Assembly (NCBI GenBank): GCA_022495995.1
Contig: JAFEMH010001364.1
Coordinates: forward strand, 372,001 to 436,000
DNA: 64,000 nucleotides
DNA from: Adenophora triphylla var. japonica
Lineage: Eukaryota > Streptophyta > Magnoliopsida > Asterales > Campanulaceae
Direction of reading: 5' to 3'
The position numbers and the translations under genes were made by a program. Of this stretch, positions 47,607 to 59,106 are shown piece by piece. The notes beneath the pieces are model-generated. The model saw only the letters and a list, made by a program, of their open reading frames with translations, had not been told where the DNA came from and did no database searches. Every line of letters starts with the position of its first letter. The first letter of the stretch is position 1.

Positions 47607-48206
47607 TGTTTTGGTAGAAAAAACAATAGTGTTGAATCTTAACTTTGACAAGTGTGTGGATTAAACAACAAGGAGGGGACTGTGGGATTCGACTAAATGG
47701 AACAAAGACATTAAAAGAAACAATGACACCACGATTTGTTAACGAGGAATACCTTAGAGGTGATAACCTCTTTGGAAAAAATTCCGGGAGTTAGGTCTCC
47801 AACCTTAAAAGTTTCACTATAGTAATTGAGTTACAACTGTGGAAGATAATGGAGAGGATTACAAGAGAGATGTGCGTAGAGTGTGTGATCATGAGAGTGT
47901 GTGTTTCCGTCTCCATATCCCCTTAAATAAAAGAAAGTATGAACGGGTCAAAGTTTGTTCCTACAATCTCGGGAATAATCTTATCCTCTTCAACGTCCGT
48001 GAGACCAAGTCATCCTTGTCGTTGAAGATGTGTTGAACGTGCTAGAAAAATATCCCGTATTCTTCTCTCTTATTCACTGGAAAATAATAATAAAGATATT
48101 AGGAAAAATCAAGTAAGTAAATATTAAAACGATACTTACAGTGGAGTAACATCTTGACATGCAGGAGCAACTGAAGATGTCACCATACTGAAAAATACCC
48201 ACAACA
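47607..48206 (-). repeat. 5' LTR of element C
   Basis: 600 bp. The primer-binding site candidate CCCCTCGGTGGGCGCCA lies just left at 47587-47603 (reverse complement of that in B). Confidence 0.9.
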
Positions 48207-48240
48207 AAAGCTAGGAGGGTTAAAGTATGCATACCCAACA

Positions 48241-49043
48241 AATATAATTGTTGAATTCTTGTTGGACCTGAATTCTTGTGTGATATGGTTATAATCCTAA
48301 GGGGATTACAACTGTTCACAGTCCTTATTTGAATAAGATTGAGTAAGACTGCAATTCTGCATATGCGCCGGTGTGCAGGTTCCTCGTCATCATGACCAGG
48401 TCGGCCTATATATGGTCACGCCGAGGAAGTGATGCAGGGGAGAATGGGGAGGCCCATATCTACTTGATAGCTGAGGAGGTCTTCTCGTCATCAAGGGAGC
48501 CTTGCTCGACCCTTAGGAGAGGCTTCCTCGGCCTAGTTGATTAAGCCTTCAGATATAAAATCATTGTTGGGCCTTAGTCATTTTACTCCTGCTATGTTCA
48601 TGTCGATATAGGGGAAATGACGAGGAGGCTAATACGAGCAAAGGTAGGAAAGCCCACTCTCTTTGACATAATTGAGACTTGTATGAATTATGTTTTGCGT
48701 CCAATCCATTTGAGATTTGCCTGGCCAACCCATGTTCATAATTCGATTTATACCGTTCATTCATAAATGAACCAAAATAAATATAAAACTATAAAATTTT
48801 CAGAAACACAAACAAAAGTGATGAAAGAAAGTTTACATAACCAAACAAGGGCATTACATCTCATTAAAGACTAAATGACATAAACATCTACTTTAATTAC
48901 TCCCAACTAAACGATAGTATAGTACACTGTACATATACATTTGAATAGTAAAAAAGAGCTTTAATTGCTAAAAGAAAAAGACCAGAGAAATTTAACTTGC
49001 ATCATCTCCTTTTCATTCACCCCTTTAATTCTTCAAGATTCAT
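48241..49043. other. Gene-poor spacer downstream of the ARGOS-like gene
   Basis: 48241-48600 contains short 'cgaggaag', 'cttcctcg' and 'cctcgtc' repeats in both orientations and a 'cctatatatgg' box, perhaps an old LTR remnant. 48780-49043 is AT-rich and likely includes the 3' UTR of the gene at 49044-49334. Confidence 0.4.
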
Positions 49044-49334
49044 TCATTGCATGTAACTATCATTCACAACGACAACTTTTGGGTAATTCCAAGTGGAGAA
49101 AGCCAACAAGACGAGTAACACCAATATAAAAATGGGAACCAACAGAAGCAAGAGCGGCGGTGGTGGCAGAGGCGGAACCACCAACGGCAACCCCAGCAGC
49201 GCCACCGTGTACACCAGCATTGCTGTCAACGCTTTCAAGCTAAAACCCAGAATGCATGTGGTTTTGCCGTTGGATTTCGGCTGATCAATTGGTAGCCGTT
49301 GATGATGGTATTTGTAGCTGCTGTTGTACTCCAT
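49044..49334 (-). CDS. ARGOS/ORGAN SIZE RELATED (OSR)-like membrane protein
   Basis: 96 codons, single exon, ATG at 49334. The core shows two hydrophobic segments (about residues 35-51 and 59-79) joined by 'V-P-P-L-P-P-P-P-L', the conserved Pro-rich hinge of the OSR domain in ARGOS and ARGOS-LIKE proteins. Known family members are short (about 70-140 residues), sit in ER and other membranes, and modulate organ growth and ethylene response. The N-terminal ~25 residues are polar and the C-terminal tail (about 16 residues) follows the second segment. A GA-repeat (49365-49383) lies in the 5' UTR region. This is the only convincing host gene in the window, and its frame is intact. The exact paralogue cannot be told from this alone. 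Confidence 0.85.
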   Translation of the reverse strand: MEYNSSYKYHHQRLPIDQPKSNGKTTCILGFSLKALTAMLVYTVALLGLPLVVPPLPPPPLLLLLVPIFILVLLVLLAFSTWNYPKVVVVNDSYMQ

Positions 49335-49460
49335 TACTAGTCACAGAGAAGTGTGAAAAGAAGAGATAGAGAGAGAGAGAGAGATTGTGCTTGGCATTGA
49401 AGGAGTTTAAGTAGTTGGTTTTAGATTTTGGCAGGTTTGCGTAAAGGATTATTGTCAAGT

Positions 49461-49489
49461 TGACACGTAGTAATATGACACGTAGTAAT
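49461..49489 (-). promoter_or_regulatory. Two tandem ACGTGTC (ABRE-like) boxes upstream of the ARGOS-like gene
   Basis: TGACACGTAGTAAT occurs at 49461-49474 and 49476-49489 (period 15); on the gene's strand each gives ACGTGTCA. They lie 130-155 bp upstream of the ATG, between gene and MITE. Confidence 0.5.
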
Positions 49490-49505
49490 CTGTTTTTGGA
49501 CAATA

Positions 49506-50117
49506 CTCCCTCCGTCCTATTGAAAGCTTCATCTTTTGCCAAAAAAACTTCATCTTTTGCCAAAATGGGTGTCTTGTTAAAAATTTCACCTTTCCTAAAA
49601 TAACAAAAAATATTTACAATTTCACCTCCTAATTCTTTCTCATACTTTACTTTTATACTCACAACACCAATCAACTTTGCTATTCCCTCCACTCATTCTC
49701 TCTCATATTTTACTTTTATACTCATAACATTTTCTCCGCTAACCTTTTTTCTTAATTTGCCTATGTGTGATGCTAAAAAAGGGTGAAGTTAAATTTGATA
49801 TTTAATTTATAAAATTGTAGCAATATTTTAAATGACAAATATATACTCCCTCCGTTTCAGTAATTAGTTCACCCTTTTTGGCTCGACATGCAAATTAAGG
49901 GTGGAGAAAATGTTGTGAGTGTAATAGTAAAATAGGAGAGAGAATGAGTGGAGGAAATAATAAATTTGAAAAATGTTGTGAGTGTAATAGTAAAATAGGA
50001 GAAAGAATGAGTGGGTGGGTGAAATAGTAATGATTTTTTGCCAAAAAAGAAAAGGTGAAGCTTTAAATGGGACACCCAAAATGGCAAAAGGTAAAGTTAT
50101 TAATGGGACGGAGGGAG
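49506..50117. mobile_element. Stowaway-like foldback MITE
   Basis: CTCCCTCCGTCC at 49506 and GGACGGAGGGAG ending at 50117, flanked by TA on both sides. The halves are long imperfect inverted repeats: 'cactcattctctctcatatt' near 49692 pairs with 'gagagagaatgagtgg' near 49935 and again near 50000. A second CTCCCTCCGT at 49847 suggests a nested or composite element. ORFs crossing it are not genes. Confidence 0.8.
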
Positions 50118-50133
50118 TATATATATATATAAA

Positions 50134-51035
50134 GGAGGTCTTTCTCCTTCATAGTATTCATGACTTGGTAATAGACTTCCTGGAACTACTTTGTACCATT
50201 TTCTAATTTTTTGGGTTATCAGAGTTATTTTATATAGATATTCGTCATTTAGGAATTCAAAGAACGGTATATGCATTTCTTGTATTTTGCAAAATTCATA
50301 ATATGTTTCTTTAATTATTTTTTGTTCTTTCTCATCATATGTTTTGAAAAATAATTCTCTGTTTTCTTTATTTTCTTCATTTTGAAAATCTTCTCTTAAA
50401 ACTTTTTTGTTTAATTTGAATTCATCTTTTATCATATTTACTGTAAATTCACTATCTTCATATGGATGTACAAAATTTCTATTTCTTCTTATGCCAGTAT
50501 TATCCGCTTCAAATTGATTTTCTGTTTCAATTTCTGATTCTAGAATTGGTTGATTGTTTTGTGAATTATTTCCTTGTTGGAATTCATGTATTCCTGAAGT
50601 GGATCTTCTAGAAGGTATTTCAAAATTAAAATTTTTATTTCTATTCAAAGATTGTGTTCTTTTAAATTTTAAATCTACTGAGCCATCTTCATATTGTGTA
50701 ATTTGTTCTAATTCACTTGTTTGTTTATTTTTTGTTTTTGTACATGGCATGGTTTTAGATGGATAAGTCCATTTTTCTGGTAAAGTTATATCACTCCATT
50801 TAATTGTTTTTGGAATTGTTATGTTGGCTTTTGTTCTGTCTATTTCCCAAAAGACCGTTTCTCCGATTACTTTGATTTTATTAAAAGCATTTGGACAGAG
50901 TCCAGTATTCATTAGTTTAAAGTGTAGTCTAGAAAATATTCATATATGTGTTAACCTATTTGCATATGATAGTTATGGGTTAAAATATCTAAGGTTAAAA
51001 TTTTCATTATATGGGGATCTGTTAAAGATATTGTA
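50134..51035 (-). pseudogene. Inverted copy of movement-protein 3' part and linker
   Basis: About 900 bp, the reverse complement of 51125-52029, with few differences. Its 270-codon ORF (50912 to about 50134) is open where the plus-strand copy has a frameshift at about 51780. Its last codons read into the AT repeat and the MITE. Confidence 0.85.
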
Positions 51036-51845
51036 AGACATTTAAATTATGTAAACTCTTTAATAGGAGCAATAGAAACAAGTCTAACAAACGGACCAAT
51101 ACACTTTAATATATATCCTAATTTTACAATATCTTTAACAGATCCCCATATAATGAAAATTTTAACTTTAGATATTTTAACCCATAACTATCATATACAA
51201 ATAGGTTCACACATATATGAAATATTTTCTACACTACACTTTAAACTAATGAATACTGGACTATGTCCAAATGCTTTTAATAAAACCAAAGTAACCGGAG
51301 AAACGGTCTTTTGGGAAATAGACAGAACAAAAGCCAACATAACAATTCCAAAAATAATTAAATGGAGTGATATAACTTTACCAGAAAAATGGACTTATCC
51401 ATCTAAAACCATGCAATGTACAAAAACAAAAAATAGACAAACAAGTGAATTAGAACAAATTACACAATATGAAGATGGCTCAGTAGATTTAAAATTTAAA
51501 AGAACACAATCTTTGAATAGAAATAAAAATTTTAATTTTGAAATACCTTCTAAAAGATCCACTTCAGGAATACATGAATTCCAACAAGGAAATATTTCAC
51601 AAAACAATCAACCAATTCTAGAATCAGAAATTGAAACAGAAAACCAATTTGAAGCGGATAATACTGGCATAAGAAGAAATGGAAATTTAGTACATCCATA
51701 TGAAGATAGTGAATTTACAGTAAATATGATAAAAGATGAATTCAAATTAAACAAAAAAGTTTTAAGAGAAGATTTCAAAATGAAGAAAATAAAGAAAACA
51801 GAGAATTATTTTTCAAAATATATGATGAGAAAGAACAAAAAATAA
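51036..51845 (+). pseudogene. Movement protein (30K type), 3' part, and linker
   Basis: In frame before the first ATG (51153), the stretch 51060-51150 reads 'S-L-T-N-G-P-I-H-F-N' and 'Y-P-N-F-T-I-S-L', the pattern of the 30K-type movement protein in caulimovirids. These proteins widen plasmodesmata for cell-to-cell spread. The N-terminal half of the domain is absent. A long polar linker follows. A frameshift near 51780 ends the frame at 51845, and coding resumes at 51884. Confidence 0.75.
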
Positions 51846-51883
51846 TTAAAGAAATATATTATGAATTTTGCAAAATACAAGAA

Positions 51884-53764
51884 ATGCATATACCGTTCTT
51901 TGAATTCCTAAATGACGAATATCTATATAAAATAACCCCGATAACCCAAAAAATTAGAAAATGGTACAAAATAGTTTCAGAAAGTCTATTACCAAGTCAT
52001 GAATACTATGAAGGAGAAAGACCTCCTTTAGAACCAGCTTATTTTGGTAAAAATGGAATACAACATGGAATACTACCTATAGTGCACCCTGATCAAATAG
52101 AAGAAAAGATAATTAAGGATTTACATTTACAAAATAATTGGACAAATTTATCATTACATACAATTGGACAACAATTAGATAGAGTAGAAGATAAGATAGA
52201 TAATGTTACAAATGGGATAGCAGTGGTAAAAGGAGAAGTAGAACAGATAAATTTAACAGACTTTCCTACACCTATTAATAAACAATCAGAAACAGGAATA
52301 ATATCAAAAAGATATACAGAATATGCAGAATTATACAATAAAATGCCATCAAATAGACAAGAACAAGAACCAAAAACATATAAAAAAGAAATACCACCTC
52401 CTAAGAACCCATTTAGAATATCAAGTGTCAGACCAACCTTACACAATCCCCTGAATGATTTAATGGAAAATATAAAAAATTATATACAAATAAAAGAAGA
52501 ATCAAGTCCAAGCAAAAACATCAGTATACTAACTGAACATAATGAAGAATCCTCATCCGAATCAGAATTAACTCCAACTTTCGAAGAAGAAAAATATGCC
52601 ACTACCAATAATAAAAACAAAATGATACCCATACAAGCTATAAGAACTTTTCCTAATTACAAAAAAGAAGCAGAAGATTTACAAATAATAGGAGATCAAC
52701 AAAAATCATACAATGCAAAAAACATATAAGAATGGAATATTGACGGATTAAGTGAAATGGAAATAATAAATAAAACGAAAGAAATGATAATTGTAGGTAA
52801 TATTTACAAAACACAAAACTTTACGGAAAGACAGGCCGTAGAAAATATCATCCTAGGATTTACTGGACAATTACGTACCTGGTGGGATAAACTACTAGAT
52901 AATGAAATAAAAAATGGTATCTTATCTGCTGTAAGACTAAACGACCAAGAACAACCTTTAGTAGATGGAAATGGAAGATCAGCACCAGCACAATTAGTAA
53001 CTCTAATATTCAATATTACTACCCATTTCATAGGAGATATCGATTTATACACAGAAAGAAACTCAGAAATATTACAAAATTTAAAATGTAGAAAACTAGA
53101 ACAATTCAAATGGTATAAAGACAATTTTTTACAAAGAGTTTTTAACCTAGCAGATCCAAATAATATCTATTGGAAAGAAAAATTTATTACAGGATTACCA
53201 GGAATATTTTCAGAAAAAGTAAAAGACACAATAGAACAGAAATATGGACGAATCTCTTATAATGAATTAACATATGGAGACCTAATTACCTGCGTAAATA
53301 TTACTGGTCTAAAAATTTGTCAAGATCAAAGATTAAGTATTAAATTAAAGAAGGAAAGTGCACAAACAAGAAAAGAATTAGGACATTGGTGTGAACAATT
53401 TGGATTTGGTAGACTAAAACCACCTCATAAGAAAAAACAAAATTACAATCCTTATCATAAAAACAGCACTTATAGAAGGAAACATAGGAAAACAAATAAA
53501 AAATATACAAGAGAACCCCCTGAATATTATAAAAATTCAAGCAATAAGAAAAGATATAACAACAAACATAACAATAAAAAATACAGGAAGAATAATAAAC
53601 ATAAACACTCTAATACCCATAACAGAGAAATTAGATGTTTCTTATGCAGAAAACCAGGACATATTGCCAGAAATTGCCCAGCAAGAAAACAAATAAAACA
53701 AATTTGCAATAACCTCAACATAAAAGAAATCACAAAATCTAGGGAGAAACGCGTTTCTCCATAA
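51884..53764 (+). pseudogene. Linker and coat protein with Cys-His knuckle
   Basis: Two ORFs in one region: 51884-52729 (linker with an acidic, Ser-rich part) and 52757-53764. A TAA at 52727-52729 interrupts the start of the coat-protein domain; the inverted copy at 60440-60880 has a sense codon there. The coat core contains the 'E-W-N-I-D-G' motif and a Trp-rich 'L-R-T-W-W-D' stretch. It then turns Lys/Asn/His-rich and ends with the C-x2-C-x4-H-x4-C knuckle at about 53634-53675. The final codons and stop (53762-53764) come from the palindromic element inserted at 53743. Confidence 0.82.
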
Positions 53765-54203
53765 GTTATGGAGAAACGGGTCCCGACATGTCGCGCGACA
53801 ATGAGCTAGATAGTCAGAAACCTATGAAAGTGATATCCAGAAACCTTCAAATGAATATCCAGAAACCTTCAAAATGTTTCTGGATATACATTTGAAGGTT
53901 TCTGGATATCCAGAAACCTTCAATAGCAATTTCTGGATATGCCCTAACACATTTCTGGATATGCACCTAACAGTTTTCTGGATATGCACCTAACGGTTTC
54001 TGGATATACATTTCACATCCTTCACTATCAAATACAAAGCTTCTGGATATCAACTGCAAAGCTTCTGGCTATCAAATGCAAAGCTTCTGGATATCCAGAA
54101 GCTTTTGGTCTTGGCCTTGGGTTTTTTTTTTCTGGTTATCAAATGTAAAGCTTCTGGCTATGAAAAACACGTTTCTCCATAGTTATGGAGAAACGCGTTT
54201 CTC
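53743..54203 (+). mobile_element. Palindrome-built repeat element, copy 1
   Basis: 461 bp, bounded by GGAGAAACGCGTTTCTCC (53743-53760) and GAGAAACGCGTTTCTC (54188-54203). Next to each end lies CGTTTCTCCATA..TTATGGAGAAACG (53752-53778; 54170-54195). Inside are TGTCGCGCGACA (53789-53800), a 32-bp perfect palindrome at 53892-53923 (half-site TTGAAGGTTTCTGGAT), a 26-bp one at 54080-54105 (half-site AAAGCTTCTGGAT) and many single TTCTGGATATC half-copies. No coding potential. It interrupts the pararetrovirus coat gene. Class unknown. Confidence 0.75.
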
Positions 54204-54204
54204 A

Positions 54205-55330
54205 GCAGACGCACTCAAAAGAAATAGACCAAATAATATCCCAAATAGACGAATCTCAAATAGACAATCTTGAAGCAACAACTACAGAAAATGAATAATC
54301 TAGTAAAGAAGAACCTTTTCCGAAACAGATAATGAAACTGAAGAAGATACTGTATGTAAAAACGGTTGCAAAGAAGTGTGTTTATGCACCACTAAAATTA
54401 ATACAATAGAACAATACGATGAAATATTAGAAAAAATCAAAGAAATCAAAGAACCAACAATAAAAAGAAAATTCCTAAGACAATTAGAGAAAACAATAAA
54501 CGAAGAAAAAATAGAAACCTCAACGCCATCACAATACGAAGAAGTCATACAAATGTTCCAAGACAAAAAGAAACAAATCTCTTCAGTGGACTTACAAAAA
54601 GAGATCAGAGAAATAAAAATGTTAAAACAAAATAATTTAGAATTACAAAAATCACAAAAAGAATTAGAAGGGAAAATGACTTTACATGAAATTAAAAAAT
54701 AGATAAGTGCAACTTATAAAGGAGAACCTTCCCAAACAAAAAACTTGAATAAACATTTCCAAAACCCTTTTTCAAACTCGACAAACAAAGGAATAAAAAT
54801 AAACACTAGAGAAAATACGGCAACAGAAACAGATTCCTCCACAGATGAAAATACAGAAGGAAGTGTATATGCAGTAACCAAATTGTAAGATTTCAAAAAT
54901 GGTACGTCACCATAAAAATGACAATAGAAACTTTTCAATATGAAGGAATAGCCATGCTAGATTCTGGAGCAGAATTAAATTGCATAGAACAAGGTATAAT
55001 ACCTTCCAAATATTTTATTAAAACAAAAAAAACCTTTCCGCGGCAAATTCTTCCAAATTAAAAGTCAAATATAAAATACCAGAAGCTCATATATGCAACA
55101 ATAATATTTTTTTTAAAACAAGCTTAATTCTTGTGAAAGACCTAAATACAAAAGTAATATTAGGAAATCCATTCTTACAAATGTTATATCCTTTTAAAGT
55201 ATCCAAACAAGGAGTAGAAACAAAAATTTTAGGATAAAAAATAATATTTAAATTCCTATACCCAGTTTCTAATCATGATGTAAACAATATACAAAAAACA
55301 AATGTATCAAAAATAAACTCATTACAAAAA
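54205..55330 (+). pseudogene. Viral linker region and aspartic protease, broken
   Basis: 54205-54888 encodes a Lys/Glu-rich coiled-coil-like stretch (54376-54702) and a Thr/Ser/Asn-rich part, with an in-frame TAG at 54700-54702. A frameshift follows. The protease active site 'M-L-D-S-G-A-E-L-N' lies at about 54954-54980 (Asp codon 54960-54962) and a later 'V-I-L-G-N-P-F' at about 55153-55173, as in retroviral-type proteases. Indels near 55040 and stops (for example 55234-55236) inactivate it. Confidence 0.75.
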
Positions 55331-55339
55331 TAAATTGAA

Positions 55340-56827
55340 TTCTTAAAAGAAGACTTACATAATACAAAATTAGAAGAAAAATTACAATTAAGAGAATACA
55401 AAATTACAGTTGAAAAAATATTAGAAAAATTTGAGAAAAATCTATGTTCTGATCTCCCTACAGCATTTTAGGAAAGAAAGAAACACGTTATAACCTTACC
55501 TTATGAAAAAGAATTTAATGAGAAAATGATTTCAACAAAAGCAAGACCGATTCAAATGAACCAAGAATTATTAGAATACTGTAAAAAAGAAATAAAAGAT
55601 TTATTAGATAAAAAATTAATAAGAAAAAGTAAATCACCATGGTCATGCTCGGCCTTCTATGTAACAAAAAATGTTGAAATAGAAAGAGGAGCACCAAGAT
55701 TAGTGATTAATTATAAACCTTTAAACACAGCCCTCAAATGGATCAGATATCCAATCCCTAATAAACAAGACCTATTAAAAAGACTTCACAATGCATCCAT
55801 CTTCTCAAAATTTGACATGAAATCAGGATTTTGACAAATACAAATAGCAGAACAAGACAGATATAAGACTGCCTTTACAGTACCCTTTGGACAATATGAA
55901 TGGAATGTTATGCCATTTGGATTAAAAAATGCACCAAGCGAATTCCAAAAAATCATGAATGAAATATTTACACCTTATACTTTCATAATAGTTTACATAG
56001 ATGACGTATTAATCTTTAGTAAAAATCTAGAACAACATGAAAAACATTTAAATATATTTTACAAAGTAATGATAAAAAATGTATTAGTTTTATCCAAAGC
56101 CAAAATAAAATTATATCAAACAAAAATAAGGTTCTTAGGACACGAGATAACTAATAACACAATAATACCTATCCAAAGATCTATAGACTTCGCAGACAAA
56201 TTCCATGATGAAATAAAGGATAAAACTCAATTACAACGATTTCTAGAATCGTTAAATTACATAGCTGATTTTCTTTCAAAAATAAGACAAATATGTAAGC
56301 CTCTTTATGACAGACTAAGAAAAAACCCAAAACCATGGACAAAAAACCACACAAATGTAATAAAACAAATTAAGTTATAGGTAAAACAATTACCCTGTCT
56401 AACAATATGTGACCCAAATGCACCAAAAACAGTCTCTACAGATGCCTCAGACATAGGATATGGAGGAATATTAACCCAAGAAATAAAGGGAAAAACCCAT
56501 ATAATTAGATATTACTCAGGAGTATGGAATGAAACTCAATCTAAATATTCAACAATAAAAAAGAAAATTCTTTCAATAGTTTTATGCATAACAAAATTCC
56601 AAGATGACTTATTAAATAAAAAATTCACTGTTAAAGTAGATTGTAAAGCGGCAAAAGATGTTTTGCAAAAAGACGTAAAAAATTTAGCTGCAAAGCAAAT
56701 CTTTGCCAGATGGCAGGCTTTACTATCAATCTTTGACTTTGAAATAATTCATATTGCAGGAAAAGACAATTCAATTCCAGACTTCTTAACAAGAGAATTC
56801 CTGCAAGGAAACAATGGAAAACCCTAA
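55340..56827 (+). pseudogene. Viral reverse transcriptase and RNase H, with stops
   Basis: Frame 2 from about 55500 to TAA at 56825-56827. Motifs: 'P-W-S-C-S-A-F-Y-V' (about 55637), 'F-D-M-K-S-G-F' (55811-55831), TGA at 55832-55834, 'M-P-F-G-L-K-N-A-P' (55910), catalytic Y-I-D-D (about 55996-56007), TAG at 56378-56380. RNase H shows an Asp in 'S-T-D-A-S' (about 56440) and in 'K-V-D-C-K' (about 56638). The place of its catalytic Glu, after 'K-Y-S-T-I', reads Lys (G-to-A change likely). No integrase follows, which separates it from Ty3 elements. Confidence 0.9.
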
Positions 56828-57194
56828 GAAACAAAAATTCGAAAAAGGATCTTCATCTCAATCACAACAAACATTAACACCAAGAGAAAATTTTTATCAA
56901 GATACCATCAATATGGCTAATAATCAACAAAGGCCTATAGGATGGTCCATGAAAATTAATGGCCAACTTATATATCTAAATGACATGAATTACTTAAACC
57001 ATTGCTTCCAGAAAACGGAAGTATTGCTACAAGAAAGTAAAAATATTCACACAAAAATACCAATTAGTAAAACGGCAGAGCTTAGATATCACATTTTTGA
57101 TCTAGAAGAACTTTTAGAATATGACTTTGCTCATAAGTACAAACTCTCTATTAATGCAGACATTTCCGCTTTAAAAAGAATTATAAATGCATAG
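56814..57194 (+). CDS. Viral downstream ORF 1, unknown
   Basis: 126 codons. The ATG overlaps the last 14 bases of the RT frame in another frame, an arrangement that fits the compact ORF chain of caulimovirids. The N-terminus is Lys/Ser/Gln-rich and the rest polar with a Leu/Glu-rich helix. No domain recognised. Confidence 0.55.
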   Translation: MENPKKQKFEKGSSSQSQQTLTPRENFYQDTINMANNQQRPIGWSMKINGQLIYLNDMNYLNHCFQKTEVLLQESKNIHTKIPISKTAELRYHIFDLEELLEYDFAHKYKLSINADISALKRIINA

Positions 57195-57272
57195 AAAATG
57201 ATTATAAAGGAAGTTCTAGACAAAATTCCTTGCTAATACCAGATTAATTTTATGATTACATGATCTGTTATA

Positions 57273-57518
57273 ATGACTCGATTTATAACAACCTTTAGAG
57301 AAATAAGCAGAAAAGATCGAAAACTTAAAGATGAAATTAAAGTCCTTGAGGAAGAACTAATAGACGAAAGAAACAGAGATTCATATGTTTGGACTAATTT
57401 AGAAACTTCCCTAAACAATGCAATTTGGTATAAAAAACAAAGACTTAAATTACTTTATTGTGAACTACATATGCACCTCTTCAGTAATATTACGGGATAT
57501 AATGGTTTTGCAGAATGA
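57273..57518 (+). CDS. Viral downstream ORF 2, small coiled-coil-like protein
   Basis: 81 codons; residues about 8-35 are Lys/Glu/Arg-rich and likely helical. Placed 78 bp after ORF 1 and 118 bp before the next ORF. Unrecognised; it may be a remnant. Confidence 0.4.
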   Translation: MTRFITTFREISRKDRKLKDEIKVLEEELIDERNRDSYVWTNLETSLNNAIWYKKQRLKLLYCELHMHLFSNITGYNGFAE

Positions 57519-57636
57519 TTACAGGTTCTTCAGCAAAGAAAAAAGATAAAAAGCCCCTGTTTGCCATAGCTCTTTCCTCCACATAACTCCCCATTTTCAT
57601 TCCTGACAAAACCCCCAAAATGAAAACAAATTTGAA

Positions 57637-58851
57637 ATGTTATCTCCTTACAAAACCCCCTTTTCATCTTCATCTTCACAAACTCTTCCACCGAGTCCAA
57701 GCCAACAATTGACCACTTATAAACAAACCCTTGACCAAAGCCCAGCTCCTCTTATCCAACAAATTACACCCAGTCCCTATCCAAAAAACACACCACCAAC
57801 TTCCTACTTCTACAATAACTATTCAGAATTTGTCTGTGTTTTAGAACCAGAATTCTTTGAAACAAATACGAAATGGCATCCCTACCAAATGTCTGAATTC
57901 CTCCTTCCCAGTTCCCACAATTATTTACCTGATAATTTTTCAAAATCCCAATTCTATTATGAAAATATCCTGACCAAAACAAAATCAGCCACTTTCATTT
58001 ATTCCGCAGATCATTTGGATCCTTCCAAAATAAGATACTGCAAAGTAAAAATTTTGAGATTTTTAACCATCTCTGATTGGGGACAAAAGCCCAGTGAGGC
58101 AAAAGATTTGACCCTTCCAAACAATACGGCCCGTTTTAATTATTGGGACTATATCAATGCATGGTCCCGGGCTTTTCTCAAACAAAACAAATCCTTTTCT
58201 CTTTCCTATTTTTTCTATTTTTCCCATGACTTTCCTTATCCAACCCCATATTGGTTTAATCTTTGGTGGACGAAGTTTGGGCTGGATAAACAAATTGTTC
58301 CATCTTCTACATAAAAGGCCTTCAATTTATGGGCCAAACAAATTACTTATCCAGAGGAAATTGAACAGTCTCCCATTTGGGCCCAATTTTGTCATAATTT
58401 TCAAGTCCCTTGGATCTTCATGACAGAATTTGACCTGAAAGAGGAACAAATGTGTGAGTGTGTACAAATGGGTTTACAAATGGGTGCCTCAAGGCAACAA
58501 AAGTGTGATTGCAAACACAAAACAATCCTCCCAACACTGATCAGGAAATACAAAATTAAGTGGTGGGACAAAACACCCTTATCTGACTGCAGCCCTGAAG
58601 CAGTCACAAAATACTTCGAACAGAAACCCCAATTTTGCAATAGTATTCCACCTAATCAAGCCCTACAAAACGAAGAATTCCTTCGAAGAAAACAGCACAT
58701 CATGGTCCAGATGGCCCAATGCACAAATCCTGGAGACCTTGACAGACTAATGGCCCAATTAAGCGATGAAGAGAGCACATCCTCAACAATACCTGATGAA
58801 GCCCTGCCAAATGACGACATGTTCACTCAGGTTCAATTAGAGGACTTATGA
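57637..58851 (+). pseudogene. Viral downstream ORF 3, unknown large protein, one in-frame stop
   Basis: About 404 codons in one frame, broken by TAA at 58312-58314. The first 60 residues are Ser/Pro/Thr/Gln-rich. The middle has an aromatic pattern ('N-Y-W-D-Y-I-N-A-W', 'Y-W-F-N-L-W-W-T-K-F-G'). The second half has a Cys-rich stretch (C-E-C, then C-D-C-K-H, about 58450-58520) and an acidic C-terminus. The position after RT matches that of the transactivator/inclusion-body gene in several caulimovirids, but I see no sequence proof. G/C content is higher than in its neighbours. Confidence 0.55.
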
Positions 58852-59106
58852 GACAAAAGAGACAAAAGCATATACAGTTCAGCAGCCATACAAATACTAA
58901 TGGGAGACAAAGAAAAGGAAAAAGCAGCCGCCCACGAAGCCTCCACTCTCTTAGTGGAATGGAAAAAGACAACAAATCGAAACCACTTTCTCGGTGGATG
59001 ATAATTTTCTTTTGTAAATTTGTATGGTAGTCAAAAGTTGTGGATCCCTCTTAGGAGGACAAATGCGCACCGCATATGTGGCGCGATCCACTACTTCACT
59101 TTGTAC

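Larger units (their letters stand above)
38463..48206 (-). mobile_element. Tat-type element C (9.7 kb, minus strand)
   Basis: Same family as element B but in opposite orientation. LTRs are 47607-48206 (5') and 38463-39062 (3'), both 600 bp. The flanks AAAGT (38458-38462) and AAAGC (48207-48211) form a target duplication with one transition. It keeps the Gag core lost from B but has more breaks in pol and integrase. Confidence 0.9.
36988..48240 (-). repeat. Copia 5' LTR, split by element C
   Basis: Plus-strand view: TGTTGG at 36988; LTR sequence to 38462; element C; then LTR again from about 48207 to CCCAACA at 48240. The two parts total about 1.5 kb. Many 'gcggttt' and 'actgca' motifs occur, with a TATATATA near 37785 on the minus strand. 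Confidence 0.65.

Noticed and set aside
49285..49692. 135-residue minus-strand ORF overlapping the ARGOS-like gene
   Set aside because: It runs through the MITE end and the 5' UTR; the ARGOS-like frame has the conserved hinge and membrane segments.
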